Of a stretch of 64,000 nucleotides of DNA, positions 61,125 to 64,000 are shown one piece after another. The notes under the pieces are model-generated. The model did no database searches and had not been told where the DNA came from. It saw only the letters and a list, made by a program, of their open reading frames with translations. How positions within the stretch are numbered: position 1 is the first letter of the stretch; every line of letters begins with the position of its first letter. Made by a program: the position numbers and the translations under genes. The DNA comes from CAZYQW01 sp964649825 (GTDB lineage: Bacteria > Planctomycetota > B15-G4 > JADJEK01), in NCBI GenBank assembly GCA_964649825.1, contig CAZYQW010000004.1, positions 62,001 to 126,000 on the forward strand. The letters run 5' to 3'.

Positions 61125-64000
61125 CGACGCTTCTCCTTCGGCACGAGCACGAGGCGGAATCCATAGCTCGGGTGGGTCCCGTCGGGCGGCGCCCCGCGAT
61201 GGCCGTCGAGTCGGAAGGTGTCGGGCGCGGCGTCCAGCCACGAGCCGCCGGCGATCGATCGATCGCGGTCGTGCCCGGCGAAGGCAGGGGTCTCCAGCCA
61301 TTCGGCGGCGCTGCCCATCATGTCGAAGACGCAGAACGGCGACTCGTCGAGCGGGAACGAAAGGACCGGTTCGCGCGCGACCTCGGGCCGCGTGAAGCGC
61401 GACTTGATCCAGGCGGGCCGGAACGTGTCGCCGTGCACGTAGACGAGCTCGCCGCCGCCGGTGCCGGCCTGGATCCACTCGTGGAAGTTCGGGAGCGACC
61501 ATTCGTAGCCGTCGGGAACGTCGCGGCTCGTGCGCCGCTTCCAGCCCAGGAACGCGCCCGCGTCTTCCCACGAGACGCCCATCGCGGGCGTATCGGGGTG
61601 CCAATCCGCGGGCAGACCGTAGGCCCCGTTCGCCTGCGTCGACCAGAACGGCTGGCCGCTCGCGTCGCGCGGCACGCGGATCGTGGCGGTGGCCGCGTCG
61701 ATCTCCGCGCGCGTCTCCGCGTCGTTCAGGAACTCGAGGTACTCGGCGCTGGTCACCTCGTGCTCCATGATCCAGAAGCCCGGGTGGTCGCGGAACTGGG
61801 CATCGCACGGCACGTAGACCATGCCGGCCGGCGACGTGTTGCACTCGCGGAGCCGCGGATGCAGATCGATGCGGGTTCCGAACGTGACCTGGAACGACAC
61901 GCGCTGATCCTCGCGGCCGGCTTGCTGCACGATCGCGAGGTAGCGGCCGAAGTCGAGCCGGTGCTCGCGCTCCGTCGAGAGGTCGAGGCGGCTCGACTCG
62001 CCGAGCGGGCACGGCGACGCGGTATCGCGCAGATCGAGTCCGGCCGGAGCCGGCAACGTACGAATCGCTCCGTTCGTCCACGCGCGGAGCGAGACGCCGC
62101 CGCCCTGCGCGATGGCTCGTGGGGACGTCGGCTCGACGCCGAGCCGAGCCAGGCTCGGCGCGACGAGCGTCGTCTCGCCGCGCGGGCCGAGGAAACGAAA
62201 CGTCCGGGGGGCGCCGTCCGCGCCGAGTCGAACCGCCGCGTCGACGTCGTGTATCGCCACGCCGTCGACGTCGACGAGCCTCTCGACCTCGCCGTTCACG
62301 TGTCGTACCAGCACGCAGTCGGAGACCCGGTGGCCCGCGACCTCGATGACGAGGTCCGAACCGGCGAGCGTCCCGCACGGTCGCGTCACGCGCAGCACGT
62401 GCTCGCCGGGCGGAACCTCGGGCACCGGGCCGCGCAACGGCACGGCCATGAGGCGTGGCTCGTTCTCGCGCGACGGGTCCTCGATCGACTCGTAGCGGAA
62501 CAGGTGGACTTCCACTTCGTCGCGCCGGTCGACTCCGACGGTCAGGACGCCGCCGGTCTCGACGTCGGCCGTGAAGCGGTGGTTGCGGTCGGCGTGGTTC
62601 AGGCGATCGCGATAGAGGCGGGCGAGCCGCCACTGCTGGAGGGAGACCGCTTCGTAGCAACGTTGCCGGTACATGTACGCGAGGACGTCGGAGACGTCGA
62701 GGCTCGCGTCCAGCTCCTGTGCCTGCGTGACGCGCTGCATCACTTCGCCGTAGACGCGCTCGCGCTCGAGGAGATGCCGGGCGCGATACAACTCGGCCTG
62801 TTGCTGGCGACGCCGGTCTTGCGGCTCCAGGAAGGACCACTGCTGCGCGCGCCAGAATCCGTTGGCGACGTTGGTCGCTTCGACCGCGCGTTCGACGTCG
62901 GCGTCGAACGCCTCGAGATCGGCCATTGCGCGCCCGAGGAGCGACCCGGCCTGCCGGGACGCCGCGCGTCGCAGCTCGGTCGACCGCTGGCGCTCTCGGA
63001 GCCCTTGGTCGACCTTCATCCACGCGACGAGGCACGCGGCGACGGTCGCCGCCAAGAGCGCGGTCGACGCCGCTCGGTTGCGCCGGGTCCACTTCAACGC
63101 TCGGAGCAATGGACCGGCCGGGCGCGCCGTGATCGGTCGGAGCTCGAGCACCGCGCGCAGGTCATCGCCGAACTCGCGTGCGGTTCGGTAGCGGCGCTCA
63201 CGGTCCTTCTCCATTGCCTTCGCGATGACCACTTCGAGGTCCCGCGCGATCGACGGATCGATCCGCCGGAGCGGAGTCGGCTCGCTGACGAGCACGGAGT
63301 GGAACACCCGCTCGACCGTGTCTCCTTCGAACGGGACGCGGCCCGCGAGGCCCTCGTACAACGTCGCGCCGAGCGAGTAGACGTCGGTGCGGACGTCGAT
63401 GTCGCGCGCCTTCGTGTCGATCTGTTCCGGCGAGGCGTAGGCGGGAGACCCGGCGAACGGTCCCGTGATGGAGGGAGCCTCCGACTCGACCGTCTTTGCC
63501 AGCCCGAAGTCGATCAGCGTCGCGCTTCCGGCGGGGGTGACTCGGATGTTGGACGGCTTCACGTCTCGGTGCATCACGCCCGATCGGTGGGCCGCGTCGA
63601 GCGCGTCCGCGATCTCGGCGCCCCAACGGACGATCCGACGAACCGGCAGCTTCTCACCCGCCTCGGCCGCTTCCGCGTAGGTCTCGTCGAGGCTGCGTCC
63701 CGGCACGAGCTCCATGACGAGGTAGGAGACGTTCCTCTCCATTCCGATCGCGATGATCGAGACGATTCCCGGATGCCGGAGCTTCGCGATCGCCGTCGCC
63801 TCGCGCCGAAAGCGGACCGCCGCGCTCGCGGAGCCGACGAGTTCCGGCCGCAGGAGCTTGACTGCCACGAGTCGGCCGAGCGACGTCTGCTCCGCGAGGT
63901 AGACGACGCCCATTCCGCCTTCGCCGAGCCGGCGCAGGAGACGGTACTCCCCGAGCCTCTCGACCGGCAGATCGTCGCCGGGGGTTGGCTCTGCCGCGGG
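61121..64000 (-). CDS. Ser/Thr protein kinase fused to a formylglycine-generating-enzyme-like domain (N-terminus beyond window)
   Basis: 959 visible residues; the gene enters from beyond base 64000. The kinase domain has the glycine loop RRLGEGGMGVVY, VAVKLLRP (invariant Lys, visible residue 48), HRDVKPSNIR (Asp146), DFGLAK (164-166) and SPEQ. A TM helix lies about 296-322. A central part (about 330-690) is helical then beta-rich (LRVTRPCGTLAGSDLVIEV). The C-terminal 260 residues are a FGE-sulfatase-like fold: MVYVPCDAQFRDHPG, EHEVTSAEYLEFLNDAE, GYEWSLPNFHEWIQAG, FCVFDMMGSAAEWLETP and YGFRLVLVP. Cys residues needed for formylglycine generation are not evident, so it may be a binding domain, as in Pkn1-type kinases. 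The stop overlaps the ECF sigma start. Confidence 0.88.
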   Translation of the reverse strand, partial: PAAEPTPGDDLPVERLGEYRLLRRLGEGGMGVVYLAEQTSLGRLVAVKLLRPELVGSASAAVRFRREATAIAKLRHPGIVSIIAIGMERNVSYLVMELVPGRSLDETYAEAAEAGEKLPVRRIVRWGAEIADALDAAHRSGVMHRDVKPSNIRVTPAGSATLIDFGLAKTVESEAPSITGPFAGSPAYASPEQIDTKARDIDVRTDVYSLGATLYEGLAGRVPFEGDTVERVFHSVLVSEPTPLRRIDPSIARDLEVVIAKAMEKDRERRYRTAREFGDDLRAVLELRPITARPAGPLLRALKWTRRNRAASTALLAATVAACLVAWMKVDQGLRERQRSTELRRAASRQAGSLLGRAMADLEAFDADVERAVEATNVANGFWRAQQWSFLEPQDRRRQQQAELYRARHLLERERVYGEVMQRVTQAQELDASLDVSDVLAYMYRQRCYEAVSLQQWRLARLYRDRLNHADRNHRFTADVETGGVLTVGVDRRDEVEVHLFRYESIEDPSRENEPRLMAVPLRGPVPEVPPGEHVLRVTRPCGTLAGSDLVIEVAGHRVSDCVLVRHVNGEVERLVDVDGVAIHDVDAAVRLGADGAPRTFRFLGPRGETTLVAPSLARLGVEPTSPRAIAQGGGVSLRAWTNGAIRTLPAPAGLDLRDTASPCPLGESSRLDLSTEREHRLDFGRYLAIVQQAGREDQRVSFQVTFGTRIDLHPRLRECNTSPAGMVYVPCDAQFRDHPGFWIMEHEVTSAEYLEFLNDAETRAEIDAATATIRVPRDASGQPFWSTQANGAYGLPADWHPDTPAMGVSWEDAGAFLGWKRRTSRDVPDGYEWSLPNFHEWIQAGTGGGELVYVHGDTFRPAWIKSRFTRPEVAREPVLSFPLDESPFCVFDMMGSAAEWLETPAFAGHDRDRSIAGGSWLDAAPDTFRLDGHRGAPPDGTHPSYGFRLVLVPKEKRR

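Noticed and set aside
1..64000. CRISPR arrays, insertion sequences, prophage or integrase genes
   Set aside because: No repeated spacer-like units, terminal inverted repeats, transposase or phage proteins were seen. The repeats found are short coding or stop-associated tandem units.

Overview
The window is very GC-rich and gene-dense, with no rRNA, tRNA, CRISPR array, insertion sequence or prophage that I can support. Its character is that of a large-genome environmental bacterium, most likely a member of the Planctomycetota or a close relative. This is inference from the combination of secreted FG-GAP/VCBS proteins, several ECF sigma factors (two with coupled anti-sigma genes, one coupled to a Ser/Thr kinase), a kinase fused to a formylglycine-generating-enzyme-like domain, FHA and HEAT-repeat proteins, a sulfotransferase and DUF501. 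It is not a taxonomic identification. About 46 genes are supported; the first and last run off the window edges.

Left part (1-8.7 kb): a secreted alpha/beta hydrolase (partial), then a tightly coupled plus-strand operon of a ZIP-type metal transporter, an SO_0444-type metal permease fused to an SPFH (band-7) domain, an HflC-like and an HflK-like protein. This operon is the most unusual genetic arrangement in the window. It converges on a secreted VCBS beta-propeller protein and a small membrane protein.

9-22 kb: a membrane-anchored HEAT-repeat protein, a small exported protein, an orphan ECF sigma factor, a spermidine-synthase-like multi-TM protein, a sulfotransferase, an ergothioneine gene (egtB) followed by a PhnD-like protein without signal peptide, a tandem Phd-like antitoxin-type protein without a toxin, an ECF sigma/anti-sigma pair, and a second VCBS protein that is a close paralogue of the first in the opposite orientation.

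22-31.5 kb is an envelope/secretion and proteolysis district: a matrixin-type metalloprotease with CARDB-like domains and its exported companion, a degenerate gluzincin-like protein, an FHA-TM-coiled-coil-HtrA protease, an exported beta-sandwich protein, an intact gluzincin-type peptidase, and an exported protein with 19 CxxC knuckles.

31.5-48.8 kb is mixed housekeeping and accessory: parE-parC, an SGNH hydrolase with DUF501, a GH63-like glucosidase, phosphatidylserine decarboxylase, a thioredoxin-PTPS-Bpt operon, a GspG-like protein, a large exported protein of unknown function, a zinc-type anti-sigma/HEAT fusion coupled to its ECF sigma factor, and an unassigned protein.

48.9-59.3 kb is a long overlapping operon: folP, cdaA, cdaR, glmM, tsaB, alr and a giant AsmA-like protein. 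It links folate, c-di-AMP, cell-wall precursor supply and tRNA modification. manC follows, then a minus-strand pair of kinase-FGE (partial) and ECF sigma factor closes the window.

No computation was run. Similarities are recognised from motifs, and start sites are chosen from Shine-Dalgarno-like sequences and overlaps.
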